Shown: piece after piece, positions 47,401-60,872 of the stretch
Layout: every line of letters starts with the position of its first letter
Position numbering within the stretch: the stretch's first letter is position 1
DNA from: Mactra quadrangularis
Taxonomy: Eukaryota; Mollusca; Bivalvia; Venerida; Mactridae
Direction of reading: 5' to 3'
DNA: 64,000 bases
Assembly: GCA_025267735.1 (NCBI GenBank)
Contig: CM046303.1
Span: 69,269,034-69,333,033 of the forward strand
The notes under the pieces: generated by a model
The model's database searches: none
The model's input: only the letters and a program-made list of their open reading frames with translations
Told to the model about the DNA's origin: nothing
Program-made: the position numbers and the translations under genes

Positions 47401-50400
47401 CTGAAAATAAACACTGGAGTAATTAATTTCTGGAATTATGAGCGATACAGAAATAGTTTTAAATAATCATAATTTTAGGTTAACAAAAAAAACATTGCAA
47501 ACAAATACATATGTTACGACGTATATCATTTATATGGAGTAGGTCCTTTTTGGGAAGAAGTGGTTTTCCTCAGTGATTCCTCAGTGATCCTGCAGCTAAT
47601 ATTAAAATCTTTCTTGATCTCAAGTTATATTCTTGGCTTTTGTGACGTACTTCAAGAGCATTGGCCGCGGAATAATGGAAAATTAGCCACAAAGATATAA
47701 ATAAACACAAAGTCTTACTATTTCCAAAGCCTTCTATTAAAATAATTATCTTAAATTGAAATTTAGTTAAAGTAATTTAAATATCTTGAAGCGAGCTATA
47801 ATGTATTTTATATAATATGTAATACAATGTAATATATATTTTTTATAAAGAATTTAAGCAGCAAATATCCAATAGGAGTATCGACGATTTACAAAACATC
47901 TGATTGCAAATTCGGCGCGATATGACCTTGCTGTGTTGGTGCACCGTAAAACCAAAACAAACAAATGATTGCAAATGGTATTATTCATATATGCACATTA
48001 AAATATAGCATGTTATGAATTTGCATCAATAGATACATCAACATTAACTGATTCCATTTTACTGGTACTTTATCAGAGTTTTTATACAAAATAAATTCCA
48101 ACTGCAAGAGGACTATACCATCTAATCATTATTAAATATTTGTATAGGACTGTTACGTGAGATATGGAGTAAATCTATTTTATCTATGGGACAATTTATC
48201 ACGACATTTTCTAATCCTTGTTAACAATATTGAACAAAGGTTTTTTTGATAAATACATAAACGTGCAAATTTAAATTTTACAAAACAATGGTAAAATGTT
48301 ATTTTAAGTTGCTTACGTTGCTATACCAACCAAATAGTTCTAGTCTGCTTAAAAGAGTGAATTTTCATATCTTACTTCGTTTTTATGCATACATATTGAC
48401 ATATATAATTATTTCAACCATTTAAAGCGTAACAAAATAGTTACGTCTAAATTCTTTATGGGGAAATGAATTGACAAGAATTTCTTGGTTGGATTAGGAA
48501 GTTCTGTAAGAAAATTGTAAAGTCAGTGCTTAAAACATATTTGAAATGCTTAAGAACATTAAAGATATACTAGATCTACCATTTACGTTAAAATCTGAGC
48601 AATATTATTTCTAAATATTATTTCTATTATCAGATAGTATTTTTTTCATTTTGCTAAAATAATAAAATAAAAGGTACACGTCTATATGTTTTAATTATCC
48701 AATTGACAAAACAACAATTACATGTATATTGAATGTATATAATGTTGCAGTAATTCATGTAGACCTAAATCGTAAGATAAATTGTCAGAAATGCTCTGAA
48801 TTTTGGTAGAAAATATTCCGTTTCTAATGGTCAAATTCATAAGCAACTAACAAAACGAAAATTGGCGAACGATTATGGACATTGACGAAATTATTCGAAT
48901 TATGAACAAATTAGCAGTTTCCACACATTTCTTTTCAATTTAACACAGTAATAATACAAGGACAATTATAGTTTTCAAGGATAGTTCGTGCCTGTGTTAA
49001 ATAAAGCATACGCGTACTATTGTTAAATTCCGCGGTGGAAATCACATAAATCTTCGGTTAGCAAACAATAAATAAAAATTTGGTGATCAACTATAAATAT
49101 TAATTCACAAACATGTGTTTTTCAAATTGTATTTGTGCTCTAGTCATGTGTCCAATATATAATTATGCTTTTTAACATTTATGATACTTGTTTTGTCAGT
49201 TACAGACGTATACCCTTTAATAAAGTGATCATATTTCTTGAGGGAGGTCAACAGAGGCCACAAAAACAATTAAGTAAAGGTTTTGACAACTGATTCAGAT
49301 TGGATAGCAATGAAAGTGAAACCCCTTACACCCTAAACAGAAAGGTTTATCTAATGTTTATATAGTTCTACAAACAAAAACGTCATGGTCATGTTAAATA
49401 TATTGTTAAGTGTAATCATGTATACCACTTATGTAAAAACATTTATATAAGGTCGTTTGCTAAGAGTACAAATTCAAACAGAAAGTAGTTCACGCTGTAT
49501 TCAAATGTATAACACATCTCTATAGTGTATAAAACTTTAACAGTTATTTCCAAAACGCTGAACTTTAGTACTGTAAACAACAATTAATGTTCATAGTACA
49601 GTGATATAAATTCTTGGTGAAGTGACTAATTATTTTCCCATTATATACTAGTATTTAAGATGCAAATAAATAAAAAAGTTAGTTTAATGCTCACCATCAT
49701 AAGTATCAGATTTAGAGCGTTTGTTTGAACAAGAAGGCTGTTCAGAATCATCTAATCTTCTTTTGGTTTGTACCAGTTGAGTGTGATCTTTTTGTTGTTT
49801 GTTTTCCATTCTTTGTTCGATTTTAGACAGTCTATCATTTAATTCAGAGTGACTCATTTCCATGTCAACAATTACTTTTTCAAACATACTTTCTGCTGAA
49901 TACCACGCTTTAAGAAGATCATCATGTTGTTGTTCTAATTGTTCATCAATTGGTTTGATATCAATATCATCAATCATCTCAGATAAGTTAGGAATACCAC
50001 ACAATTTATTTAATCTGTGTAGGATCTGAAGAAAGATATTATTATATAGGAATTTCTACAGGCAAGTTTAAATGATCCACTAGAAATAGGAATAAAGAAA
50101 ATACAATGTTTGTTAAGATATTAAATCTCTGACTACCATTCTATCTGAAATATTTGAATGATACTAAAGATCTACATGTATATATATTTAAAATAATAAG
50201 TAAATTTACATTACTCATAAACTTTAAAATATTCATATAACGAGCAAAACAACATTTCCATTTACATCAGCACAGCACTTTATAATCAAAAACTTAATGT
50301 TTTCAGTTTTCGGTAATTTTCTATACACTTAATGTCTGTTACAGATTATAAAGAATTTAAAACAATAGATGTATATATTACCTGGCAAAGTTCAGACCAT

Positions 50401-52558
50401 TTAAGTTTAAAGTCTGATTTAGAAATATAAACTGTACCTTTATGTACGACCTACAATAAAATATTATATTATATTAGTCCATTATTAAAGAAAAATCTGC
50501 TTAACAATAAGTATAATTTTAAAATTCGAACTAAAGTCAATAAACACATTTTATCATTCATTGTACACGTAAAGTCTATACATTATACTTCGACGGTGGA
50601 TTCAAATTAATGTAAATAATTTAACTCGATTTTAGACTTTCTTAAAAAGTTAAATCATAACCACACATTCGCTTGATATTTGGTAAGACGCTGTCTTGTA
50701 CAACTTATATTATTTGACGGTGGCCAGCGCACCTAACCTAGCTTTCCCGGAAATCAAAACCTTGTATAAACCAGCATGCACATACCCTTCAACAAGGATA
50801 ACAACTTTTCCGTATTTCTTAATAAAAGGGAAAATTTACATGTTACAGTCATGTTATAATGGCAATGTATATTTGAAGAGATTTGGACCCATTATCAATT
50901 TTTGACACTAGATTTGAAATCCTGCCAAGCTACAAATTGGCTATATTCCCGGGTACCACACAATCGACACGAAAATATAATTCTATAGTGTGGTTATAGA
51001 AAGCCTAAAAACTAGATTATATTTTAAACATCTGCTTCTGTCATTTAAAACTTGGACATCACCAGCTGTGAAATAAATAATAAAGCACGTAGAGATTTTG
51101 TAAAGTAATGTAACAATGTTACTTTGTGTTGGTATCTATATCGCGGCGTACTAATTCTCTGAAGGCAGACCTAGGTCACTTGGCCCATGAAGTAAAATAT
51201 GCCATGAAAAATCTCTTCGAAGGCAATCACGACTTAGGAACTCAGCGTTAAACGCGCTTCTGAAGAAGTAAATCGTACTCACATAATTTCTGCAGTTTTT
51301 TAGCCTGGTTATGTCAGCTTCTATTGACAAATCCCCGTTGACTGGGTTTTGCCACACAGGATCTTGATGTTGTTTCAACCCACATATGTTCCTCAGTAAA
51401 CATGTTAGGAGGGTGATGTCGAAGTTTGATGTATCAGGATTTTTGTCTTCTGGGGGAAGAAACTTTTTCTGATCACCGGTTATAATGTCTTTGTCAAGCA
51501 GAACTTTCAGGGTTTTTGCACATTTAGGATATGTCTTTAAATAAGTCATGAGATCATTACCTACTTTATTATCAAATAACTTTCTTAATAGGATTGTTCC
51601 TACTTCAATTAAAAGAAATTGATACCGAAACATCAATACCAATTTATCTGTAAAATAAAGGAAGTCTTAAATCATAAATAGTAACTAGGGTTCATAATAA
51701 CAATGATAATCACATAAAACAACATAATGGTAATAAGGTAAGCAACAAAATGCAAAATAAATCGTTGTAAATGCATTGCTGCATTCAAATTCTCTTAAAA
51801 GATCAGAGACACAAAATAAGATGGACAAATTTATGTTTTTCATAGACCTTGGTTCTACAGGTCAGGCCCTCGCATGTGTCATATCGATTGATAAAAGTGA
51901 AGATTTGAACAATGCCTTATTTACATTAATTAATTAAGACCCATTACACATTCGTAATATAAAGAGGGGGATAAGGTTTTAATTTTTAACATTTTGTTTT
52001 AGCACGACACTACAAACAAACACGTCATCCAGGCAATTGGACTTTTATATGACCTTTAGTTTTGAGTAACCAGTCTTGGTCTTACACGCGACATATTGTT
52101 TCGTGCTAATGATTGTTTGTGTCAAGTATTATCAATTTCAATGGGTAATGGGAATTGTTTAGTTAAGACGCAAACACAGAAAAAGGACATGTACTGCAAA
52201 TGAGTATAAGCTCCTCTCCGAAGCAAGGCTTCTATGGGGCAAAGGAACCCAATGCCTTCATGCATCTTAATTTATAAATAACAGCTATATTTATTATAGT
52301 TACATGTTAATTAAACACTTTGTACTTATATAAGAACTTGCCTTTAACATTGGCAATACTATTTAGATTGGTAACCCAAACAAATACTTCAAAATCACTG
52401 GGTTTTCAGTTTTAATACACTAACAGGGCACATACATTTGTTGTTTAATTTTATTGTTTACATAATACAGTTTTACCAATAGGTCCTGGGTTTGGTTCTA
52501 CACCGGCAATCAATAATAAAAGACGTATAAAGACAACCACTCCAACAGTTTCCATCAT
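44702..52558 (-). CDS. HEPN-NACHT NOD-like receptor with 2A-like N terminus, right copy, intact
   Basis: The exons on the minus strand are 52558-52477, 51647-51283, 50450-50382, 50025-49695 and 47400-44702. They sum to 3,546 nt, or 1,181 residues plus a stop, with no internal stop. The domains are: 2A-like peptide 1-27, DZIP3-like HEPN 28-172, coiled coil about 173-282, NACHT from about 345 with Walker A GDAGMGKTT at 360-368 and Walker B LVILDGLDE at about 450-458, winged helix with HMSYLEFLAA, and LRR-like repeats to the end. The family acts in cytosolic innate sensing by ATP-driven oligomerisation; the ligand is unknown. This is the functional member of a convergent, palindromic pair. All splice sites match the left copy. 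No promoter motif or poly(A) signal was confidently placed. Cell location could be altered by the N-terminal peptide. Confidence 0.88.
47401..49694 (-). other. Receptor intron 4, right copy
   Basis: 2.3 kb, free of the two transposons in the left copy. No additional exon. Confidence 0.7.
49695..50025 (-). CDS. Receptor exon 4: shortened coiled-coil linker (right copy)
   Basis: 331 nt, exactly 105 nt (35 codons, five heptads) shorter than the left exon. It reads SELNDRLSKIEQRM where the left copy has six heptads. The acceptor is TTTCTTCAG and the donor is GTGAGC in phase 1. The flanking acidic and basic segments are nearly identical to the left copy. Confidence 0.8.
50382..50450 (-). CDS. Receptor exon 3: completes HEPN R-x4-H (right copy)
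   Basis: A 69-nt exon in phase 0-0 that begins GTCGTACAT (Val-Val-His). It ends CTTTGCCAG before GTAATAT. It has a Glu-to-Lys change relative to the left copy (ISK for ISE). The motif His is conserved. Confidence 0.8.
50700..50955. mobile_element. SINE-like repeat in receptor intron 2 (right copy)
   Basis: This is the inverted counterpart of 22115-22370 with CCAGCGCACCTAACCTAGC and CATACCCTTCAACAAGG. Confidence 0.55.
51283..51647 (-). CDS. Receptor exon 2: DZIP3-like HEPN domain (right copy)
   Basis: The length is 365 nt, as on the left. It encodes the same HEPN core with a few substitutions (for example K to N in FDNKVGN, PPEDK for PPIDK, WQNPVN for WQQPAN). It ends EADITRLKNCRNY at a GTGAGTAC donor. 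Arg and Asn of the HEPN motif are kept. Confidence 0.85.
52477..52558 (-). CDS. Receptor exon 1: hydrophobic 2A-like signal peptide (right copy)
   Basis: This is the counterpart of the left exon 1 with the same 82-nt length, two ATGs and phase-1 donor. It differs at Lys3 to Glu, Ile20 to Val and Thr27 to Ile. The AG(V)EPNPGP core and the hydrophobic run are unchanged. The only change in the core is a conservative one at the variable Val/Ile position, which fits selection on the motif. Confidence 0.85.
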
Positions 52559-54254
52559 TATACAGTTTATGTTCTTGTATTTTGTCATCATGATTCTGTC
52601 ACAATGTATTGACTTCATTCATAATACTATTTTATTACTTGTTTAACATTGCTATCTGAAAAAACATTTTAAATAAGACCGAAATGTTAGAGATGTGTTC
52701 TTTCGTATCTTAAATATTGATTAAAAATACCACAACTCCGCACGTCGGAAAAGTCGCCAGACAAAAAACTATATTCGTATACTGCATTTCTTTTTTATGA
52801 AATTTATGTGCACGTTAGTTACTTATCAGTAGCTTAAATAGAATTGGGCTGATGCTATGGACAATGAATGAAACAGATAAAAGCAACTCTCTACAATGAG
52901 ATCTTTTCCCCTTTTCAAATTTCATGTCAGTAAATTGAAAAGTTTTAGAGAAAGAATGCATCGAAATGCAGAAAACCCAAAATTATAGTATAATGAATTT
53001 TGTTATTGTGCAGTGCACTATGAGATCTATCTACCTATGCAATTTCAAGTCAGTAGATTAAATAGTCATGGAAAATGCTCCGGAAAATATTACAGAAAAC
53101 GTCGCCACCGCTGAAAAACATACATGTTGCTTTCCAGGCGATACCAAACCATTCGGATATAAATGAGTATCAAAAATATATTTTTAATAAACTTTAAATA
53201 TTTACACAAAAAATCCATAAGATTTAAGTAATACATGTATATACTTATGTAATTTTCTTGTCTGAACTTAAAATTTAAATAAACAAATTAACACATGATA
53301 CGTGTTTAGATGAATTATACTAATGTCTTAAATTCTTCCCAAAGAAAAGACAATTTACATATTTTTCTATAAACCTAAAATAAATTGATTTTTCAAAATA
53401 TGTAATCAATGTGAAACAGAACGATATATATAGAATTATATCTGTCCCTGGCGGGGCATACTTTCGTGGAGTTTGGTCTTGAAATTATTTCTACGGTCAT
53501 TCTCCCTTCTACCAATGATTTTAAATTAAGTAGGGCAGAAATGTAAATAGAGATACATAAACAACTGAAGCAATTATAAAAGTTCGAAAACGATATATTC
53601 ATCAAATTTAGAAGTAACAACTGATAACCACTACAGAGGGCGTAAAATACGCGTTCAAAGTAGAGAATAGTTAAATATATTTTATACTTCAAGTATATAA
53701 CGTTTTGTAGGGATATTCTTAATTCAATAAAGATAAGACACTAAGCGCAAAATTTTTCTTAGTGGTTGGTCGTATTATCATGAGTTTATAGGTGTCATAA
53801 AGAAACTTTTAAACATTGAATAGAAACTACAATCAATATTTAAGCTAGGTAGATTTATGATAATTCTAAAACTTAAACGTCTTCGTTTGATTAAACGCAT
53901 ATTTTTATTTCACAAATTCAATGGCGTTGTACAAAAAGAGAAATATTAACAATAATGAATAAGTAAAACCCTCCGCCTTAAATACATGTTGTATGTACAC
54001 TTCATTCTTGTTCTATGAACAGTGTAACATAACGCCAATGTAAACCAGACATTTCCCTAAAGGTGTCGAAACATCACCTTTAAAGGGCTCTTAATACACC
54101 CCCAAGGGTGTCGAAACATCACCTTTAAATGATCCATATTTTTAAGCAGTAATGCCGTCGGGACTCACTGTACTAAACCTTCTGTCACTGATTTTTTTTC
54201 TTATTTATTGGTGCCACAAAATTGAGGTCTTTGGATTTTGATGATCTTAGACCA

Positions 54255-54891
54255 GGGCCCGTATTACAGAAACATCTTAAGATTTTTTTTATCTTTTCCT
54301 TATCCTTAAATTTTCACCTAAGCCAAGGAAAAGGATAAGGAAAATCGTAAGTGTTATCACAGAAACATCTTAAGGAATTCCTTTACTAAAGTCATTCTTA
54401 TCCTTATCAGACTTGTGTGCTATCAATTAAGCAGGGGACTTACTAATTTAACTTACTATTTGAGCTTGATTGTAAGACAAAGAGGAGTAGAAGAGGCATG
54501 ATAGTTTCAACAAGGGTAAATTAAACTGTAAATTATGGAGTATTCAAACCTATAATGTGGTAAATTCAGAATGTTTCTTATAGTGTTCAGACACCAATAT
54601 AATCATTATTAAAGCAGAAAAACAACATAAATAGATAAATATATACAAGAAATGTTGTTTCCTACACTATAAAACCTTCATTTGATGGTTAGGAAAAAGT
54701 TAAGGTAGGTTATTAGATTCCTTAGATAGTTAGGAGAAAATTGGGCTATTTAAGGAAAATCTTAAGAAAAGAAGTTTCTGTTATACAATTTATCTTTAGC
54801 CTTAGAATTGAAGATTTTTCTATACTTTTAAGGGGAAAACATACACCTTAAGGAAAGAAATAAGGATAAGATGTTTCTGTAATACGGGCCC
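54255..54891. mobile_element. DNA transposon/MITE with GGGCCCGTATTACAGAAAC ends (637 bp)
   Basis: GGGCCCGTATTACAGAAACA at 54255 is the exact complement of the sequence ending at 54891. Subterminal TCCTTATCCTTA words and an internal second CACAGAAACATCTTAAGG are present. It abuts the LINE relic. Confidence 0.75.
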
Positions 54892-55357
54892 AGTTCTACT
54901 TTGTGCAGGCTTTTGGAGAATTTCCTTCAGATATGCCGGTGCAGTTCCAGTAAAACAGCTGTAAATGAAAGTGTATATCTTAAAGTTGATTCTTGCTTTG
55001 ACTGGTAACCAGTGCAGTGTGTACAAAGCATTTTTTGAACTGTCTGATTGTTTAGCCTTGATACTAGTTTGGCACACATGTTTTGAATTCTCTGAAATTT
55101 GCATAGATCACATTTTGAGATTCCATACAAGATCAGATTACAGTAATCAATGTGGGACATAACCAAAGATAGGACTAGTGTTTCTGTTGCATCTTTATCC
55201 AAATATTGTCTTATACTATTGATACGTAAATAATTGAATATGGCAGTTCTACTTTTTGTTTTGATGTGATCTTTACAGCTTGAAATTTCATCAAGAAAGC
55301 TAAATTGCGAATAGTCTTCACAGATTTTACAATTTTACCAGCAATATTGATTGACAT
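54892..55357 (-). pseudogene. LINE reverse transcriptase C-terminal relic, frameshifted
   Basis: In successive frames on the minus strand the text reads IAGKIVKSVKTIRNLAF, KSRTAIFNYLRINSIRQYLD, DATETLVLSLVMSHIDYCN, LILYGISK and, in another frame, LHWLPVKARINFK and GTAPAYLKEIL. This is the conserved thumb/post-RT region of CR1/L2-like LINEs. At least two frameshifts are present. The 3' side is cut by the TIR element at 54255-54891. Confidence 0.75.
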
Positions 55358-56368
55358 ACATAATTTGTTTGAAATTCAAACTTAGTATTTTTAGGGTAAA
55401 GAACTATCTAAATTTCACCATTTCTGTAAATATCTTCATTAACCAGACTGATATCCTTACATAGGACTTCAATGATAAATCCCAGGATTCCAACTGTAAG
55501 GACCTATTTACCAATTGGGTTGCTTCAGATTTTATCAGGGAAAGATAACTGACTAAAGTTATTGGTCACTTTTATGTATGTACGACTTGAAACCCAATCA
55601 ATCGAACTGGATGTAAAAAACATACATACAAAACAGTTAAAAATGAAACAAGTCAAATATACTATTTACTTTGTAATTTGTCACAGTGTTACTTTGGCTA
55701 AATGCTTTATAAATCTGATATCAATATAATCTTGTTGAAAAGAAAAAGTTGTGTCAAGTCATCTTGACAATATAAACGTTATTATTCTACAGCTATCATT
55801 TTGGTAAGAAACATTTTGCTGTATTTCGTTCGAGCATTCTCCCATCGAACACCAAGTGAACATTTCTGTTTTCCATTTCTGTCCATAGGCACTAGGTTCA
55901 TTTTTAATCAGCCGAGAAATCTACTTCGCTCGGGTATTTCAAACCCTTGTTGAAAATAAAATGTAATCATATATATAACAGAGAAATCTTACTGAAAATG
56001 TAGAAATCAATATTGTACAGTGATAACAAAATGTGTACGAGACAAAATCTTCATAAATTTAACACTAGTTAAATTGTATATACATGACATCTATTTGACT
56101 AAAGTCTAAACAAGCAAAGGCTGGAAATATAAACATTTAGGACAATCTATTGAGAACAGAAACACAATGTTACCATTTCATTGATTGGTGACCTAATGTT
56201 ATCATTTTTATTTTGTTTCATATAACATCATAAAAAGCTAATATTTACATATGTAGGATTACATATTTAGCTCCGCTGATAATCGCGGTACATGTTTTAA
56301 CAAATTTCGTTCCAAAACAGACTCATTGCGTTGTTAATTAAATACGTAAGTATATATTTTGTGACCTA

Positions 56369-56976
56369 CTGGTTGGCGACCTACAAACTCGGACGTCCTA
56401 CCAATCCGGACACCCGCGTAGACGCTTTATTTTGCTGATTACTTTGATTATTTGTTGTCGATCACTCGAGTGCTCGGTTTTGTAACAGCCCGTACCAACA
56501 GAGTCACCACTATGTACGTATGATTGTTGAAAATACAATATTTACATTTGTGTGTCATTAGACCTGTTTACTGTTCGCGGGGAAGTTAGATGTAATGTAT
56601 CGCGCATGCGCAATTATTTTGCAGAGGCCCGGACAATTAAAAAGGGGTCAAGTGCAAAAACATTTAAGTAAAGTGTTTAATAAATTGATGTTTGACAGTA
56701 AAATATCAAATACAACTTATAAATTTCAACTGAAATGAATGTTGGCGGAACGTCCGGAATCATGGTACAGTTTGGTGCGAAATTTACACAATTCATTGAC
56801 CCTCTGCCAGGGCCTCAAAACATGTGTTCTATTTTTAGAAAGTAGAAAACCCGAAAGCATTAGAGAGACCTTGAACCTAACTCCTTCCAGGTAAAAAATC
56901 TAGCGTGTAGTATAAACAGTTTTAAAGTTATTGTAAAAAAAGTTCTAAAAACGTCCGGTTGTAGGACGCCAACCAG
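56369..56976. mobile_element. MITE at a TA site (608 bp) in the right arm
   Basis: The ends are CTGGTTGGCG and CGCCAACCAG, extended by CCTACAA/TTGTAGG and GGACGT/ACGTCC, and flanked by TA. The related block at 3,340-3,385 lacks it, although the bases at the join differ slightly. Confidence 0.7.
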
Positions 56977-57316
56977 TAATGTTTTCACGAATTTTTACAA
57001 AAAAACATCGCCGCTTCATTTTTTTCTGCAAGGTAATCAGGAAAAGTACAAAAAACTTATTGATAAGTTATACACCACTATAATTGGCTTTTATGTCGCT
57101 GGAACATGGGCTATATAGAAAATTCAAATGAAGAAAAAATAGCAAATATACCTTTAAATTCATAGGCGCCGCCATTAAAGTTGACACAATGTTATCGTAA
57201 GCAAAACCACGTGATTACCCGCCCTGATTTAGCATCAACAATCTTATTTTGTATTTCCAAGTGATTATACCAACAAGTATATAATCGTTTATAACGTGGA
57301 TACTCGTTTTTTTCCA

Positions 57317-58826
57317 ACATGTCCAACTTTTAGACCCATACATTATCCCAAGTCGATATTCGATTTTCAATTGAAAAGTATAGGGGAAAATTCTTTGAAC
57401 GGTCATAACTCTTTTATTTTTAAAGATATCAATTTTGTGCAAATGATGCAAAAAAGTTTAAACTTTCTTCTTTCATTTGATTGTTTTTATTTTTTTGTAA
57501 AATTGTAAAGTTTTGGTCCCTTTTAAGGTTTTATCTGATTACTCACGTTACTATAAACGAAGAAGGGAAATAAATACCCATGCTGATATAAGTTGAAAAA
57601 TGAAGCCTTTCCGGTTCTTTGATCAAATTTGTGCAAATGACATGAAAAAGCCGTATGTTTCTAGTTTTCGGAGCACTTTTTATATTTAAAATATCTTAAT
57701 GAAGTTTTGGTCCCATTTGCACTTTTTTCCAAAAGTTTTGCATTTTTTAAAGTATTTTTTTTATAAATTTATAGAGTGCGCTATCAGATTTATGGACCCC
57801 TGGTGTGATTGTATAATACACTGTGCATAGCAAGGCACAGCGGGTACACTTTTATGACAGGATTACCTTCCTGTGTCAGTTTTATTGATAACTATTTGTA
57901 TATATACATGCAGTTGTATCTGTCAAATGATGTTGTAATAAAGGTTTGAAATAATTATAATGATAGTGTTAAGATTCTAAGCAGGTTAGAAAATACATAC
58001 ATGTAATTTATCTATTTATTCAAAGAATTTTTGTTCGGGAAGATTTACTCGACTATACGTATTACTGAAACAGTATCATAAACATATTACTTTATTCTTG
58101 CGGCATTAGGATGAATGAAAGACATCAATTGTTGTTAGTTTACCTCTACCACTATATTAATTAAAAGGTTAATAGATTGAAAACTAGTTATTTACTAGTT
58201 TACAAATCATTGTAGAACGATTGTATTAAAAAGGTGAAATATTTTAAAAAACAACAACAACAAAAACCAGTTATACAAATTAATGCATGGGCATTTAGTC
58301 CAAGTAAAATAAAGCGGCAGACGAAACAAAAGAATAGTTATTGGCGGCTTAACGATAACGATGAGGTTTGAATATTGTTTTAAAACTATTCATTTAAATT
58401 TAAAGCTATTAAAACAAAAAATATAAGGCATATCTAAATTAACTGATGGGCAATTAATGAATTCAAATGGTAGATGAGTAACAAATTTCTAACATAATTT
58501 GACCATCAAAAAATTATTTCAATCATCATTCTTGTTTTATCTGACTGTATTGTATACAAAATGTCACCTTAAAAGTTGTGAAACATTTATCTGTTAATTT
58601 ACACTTGTTGCACAATGGACAATATAAAACATTTGTCTACAACGGGTTTAATTAATCCCCTGATATTGCTTGCAATCGTGACCTATGATCCTTATCTTAT
58701 CTCATCGATCACAACATGGGGTCATGACTTGTAGATTATATCATCGCAAAACAGACGTATCTACAATCAGAGCTATATGGCTGTATCATAAAGCGAAAAT
58801 CTTGATGGGTCTAAAAGTTGGGTATG
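57317..58826. mobile_element. 1.5-kb insertion with CCAACTTTTAGACCCAT ends
   Basis: It is absent from the matching places at about 3,030 and 18,810. The ends are inverted copies of CCAACTTTTAGACCCAT. The interior is AT-rich with no recognisable gene. Confidence 0.65.
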
Positions 58827-59686
58827 AATGGTACCCATTCCCGGAGAATGGCTGTATATCAATTGAATAATTATATATTAGATGAATTTCGATATAGCTG
58901 ATGTATTTCAGGTAAATCAAGTGCATATCGGTATATACATGGAGCCGAAAATAACAATTGTTTGTCGAAAGGAGAAAATAAAAAAAAACATACAAATCTA
59001 ATTGAAACAGTTTTATGGTCAAGAAAGAAATTTTAAGCCCGTATATTGAATTACAATAAATAGTCCATTTGAAATCTTCCTGAACATTGAGTCTTTGTAA
59101 AAAAACAAAACTGAAATCGAAAGTTGGAATATTAAATATTAAACAAAAATATGACAAACTGTATCACTCAATTTATCATAACTGGTTTTAAGTGAAAAAA
59201 GTATTAATCTCAGTTTACTCACCGAATCGCGACATAAAATTCAATAATTGATATGTAAAACAGTTTTATTTTATCCTCTTCACGGCAAAGTCATCGTTGT
59301 TAAGGGAATGTCCAAGTATTTATGTGTGGCTTAACACGTCATCAAGTCACTATGGTAGTACGCACCTGTTGAAACAATGACATTTTTGTCTTAACGATAA
59401 AAAAGTGACGTTAGCTGATTATGAAGAGCAACATTTACAACAAAAATAGTATAAAGTTCACCTTTGTTTTTAAAACTCACGATCAATATTCCATTAAGAA
59501 TCTTAATGAACACTGTCTCTTCGAAATCGATAGAAATTGAAATCGAAAGTTGGAATATTAAATGCTAAATAAAACATTATAACAAACCGTAACACTCAAA
59601 CTATCATCGTCGGTTTTAAGTTAAAAGATAATTCATAAAGCTCAACATAAATTCAGTTATTGATATACATTCAAGAACAAGCATAC

Positions 59687-60119
59687 GGTTTTCAAGATTT
59701 AAAACATTTTAGACATTTTTACAAACTGTGTGTATCACTAACTGAGATAATCGAGTACACACACAATTTAAATCTAAAAATAGACCACACTAACAGGTTT
59801 ACAATACCAGGTATGTTTACGCCTCAGGGGGAATATCGATAAAGTGTTTAAATTTGAACAGGTGCGTATGAGGTTGGTCGCATACATAGAGGTTTAACGA
59901 CCTCTTTGGAAGTAATTAACATGATCGCTGGTCGCGTCAGACAGGGGATCGCTTAAGGGAGTTAAATTATAGAGTAAATTCTCTCGGAAGGAGCGGAGAG
60001 CGGTCGTTGACGACAGGGGTCGCTAAATTAAGGTGGTCGGAAGGGCAGGTTGGACTGTATTATACATTTTATTTTGTATTCTCTTCATGATTAAGTCACC
60101 ATTGTTTAGGGTATATCTG
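59687..60119. other. Right flank of the palindrome
   Basis: Unmatched to the left flank. It contains GGTCGC-rich degenerate repeats at 59870-60060 and nothing coding. Confidence 0.5.
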
Positions 60120-60440
60120 TAGCGTGTTCAATTACACAAAACGTTACAGAACGTTACATAACTATTCAGACGGAACTCCTCGGCCATTCGCTGCGAATAA
60201 CCTAATCTAATACACAAATATGAGATCGTTAAGGCAATGGGGATGTTTCAAAATTTACGGACTAAAAACGAAACATCACTCAATGCCAAAAATATCATAT
60301 ATTTGTTTACTTTAACACCGGTGGTTTCAAAAAAGCGTCTAAATATGTCCGAGATTATTCGCAGCGAATGGCCGAGGCGTTCCAAATGTATCGTTACGGA
60401 ACGTTATGTAACGTTCGCGGTAACTGAACGCATGGCTGGT
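60120..60440. mobile_element. GAACGTTAC-ended MITE with internal inverted repeat
   Basis: AACGTTACAGAACGTTAC and CCTCGGCCATTCGCTGCGAA near 60,140-60,200 mirror TTCGCAGCGAATGGCCGAGG and CGTTATGTAACGTTCGCGG near 60,355-60,425. It ends GTAACTGAACGCAT. Confidence 0.65.
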
Positions 60441-60474
60441 TAGTTGCACGTCATCAAGTTACTATGGTAGTACG

Positions 60475-60872
60475 TATAGTCCAACAGAATTAACCTGAGC
60501 TTGAACTACCTAATTATAATAATTACACACTTCACTTACATAAAATCGTGAGTTTCCGTACGCGTGTATACGGTTATACACGTGTTTATAACAACCGATG
60601 TGACTATAAATCAATTTATTAAAAGTGGCATGTTATTGTACTTTTCTTTTGGACAAATTAGTTTTTGGGTTAACAAGTAAGTCAGCAGTATTATGGCACA
60701 GTTTCAAAGTATTTATTCTTATGAAAACAACATTACTTGTTCAGTTCGTGTATTTCGCCGAAAGCTTCCGATATAGCGCGATTTACAAACGAAGACAAAA
60801 ATAGACTGTAAATACTGAGTTTAATATATTCTTGCATAAAGGTCAAGCTCAGGTTAATTCTGTTGGACTATA
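60475..60872. mobile_element. MITE with perfect 30-bp TIRs (398 bp)
   Basis: TATAGTCCAACAGAATTAAC plus ten further bases at 60475-60504 is exactly complementary to 60843-60872. No coding content. The unmutated ends imply a young insertion. Confidence 0.8.

Larger units (their letters stand above)
40130..59686. repeat. Right arm of the giant palindrome
   Basis: This is the inverted counterpart of 18090-35436. It contains a contiguous block 54063-57194 missing from the left arm and insertions at 54255-54891, 56369-56976 and 57317-58826. The inner border at 40130 lies in the tail of a SINE-like repeat, where left and right stop matching at GAATGGG. Confidence 0.88.

Noticed and set aside
18090..59686. 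Palindrome as a pure assembly duplicate
   Set aside because: Arms differ by clean transposon empty sites, a 35-codon coding difference and a microhomology deletion, which simple artefacts do not create. Misjoined haplotypes are still listed as a way to refute it.
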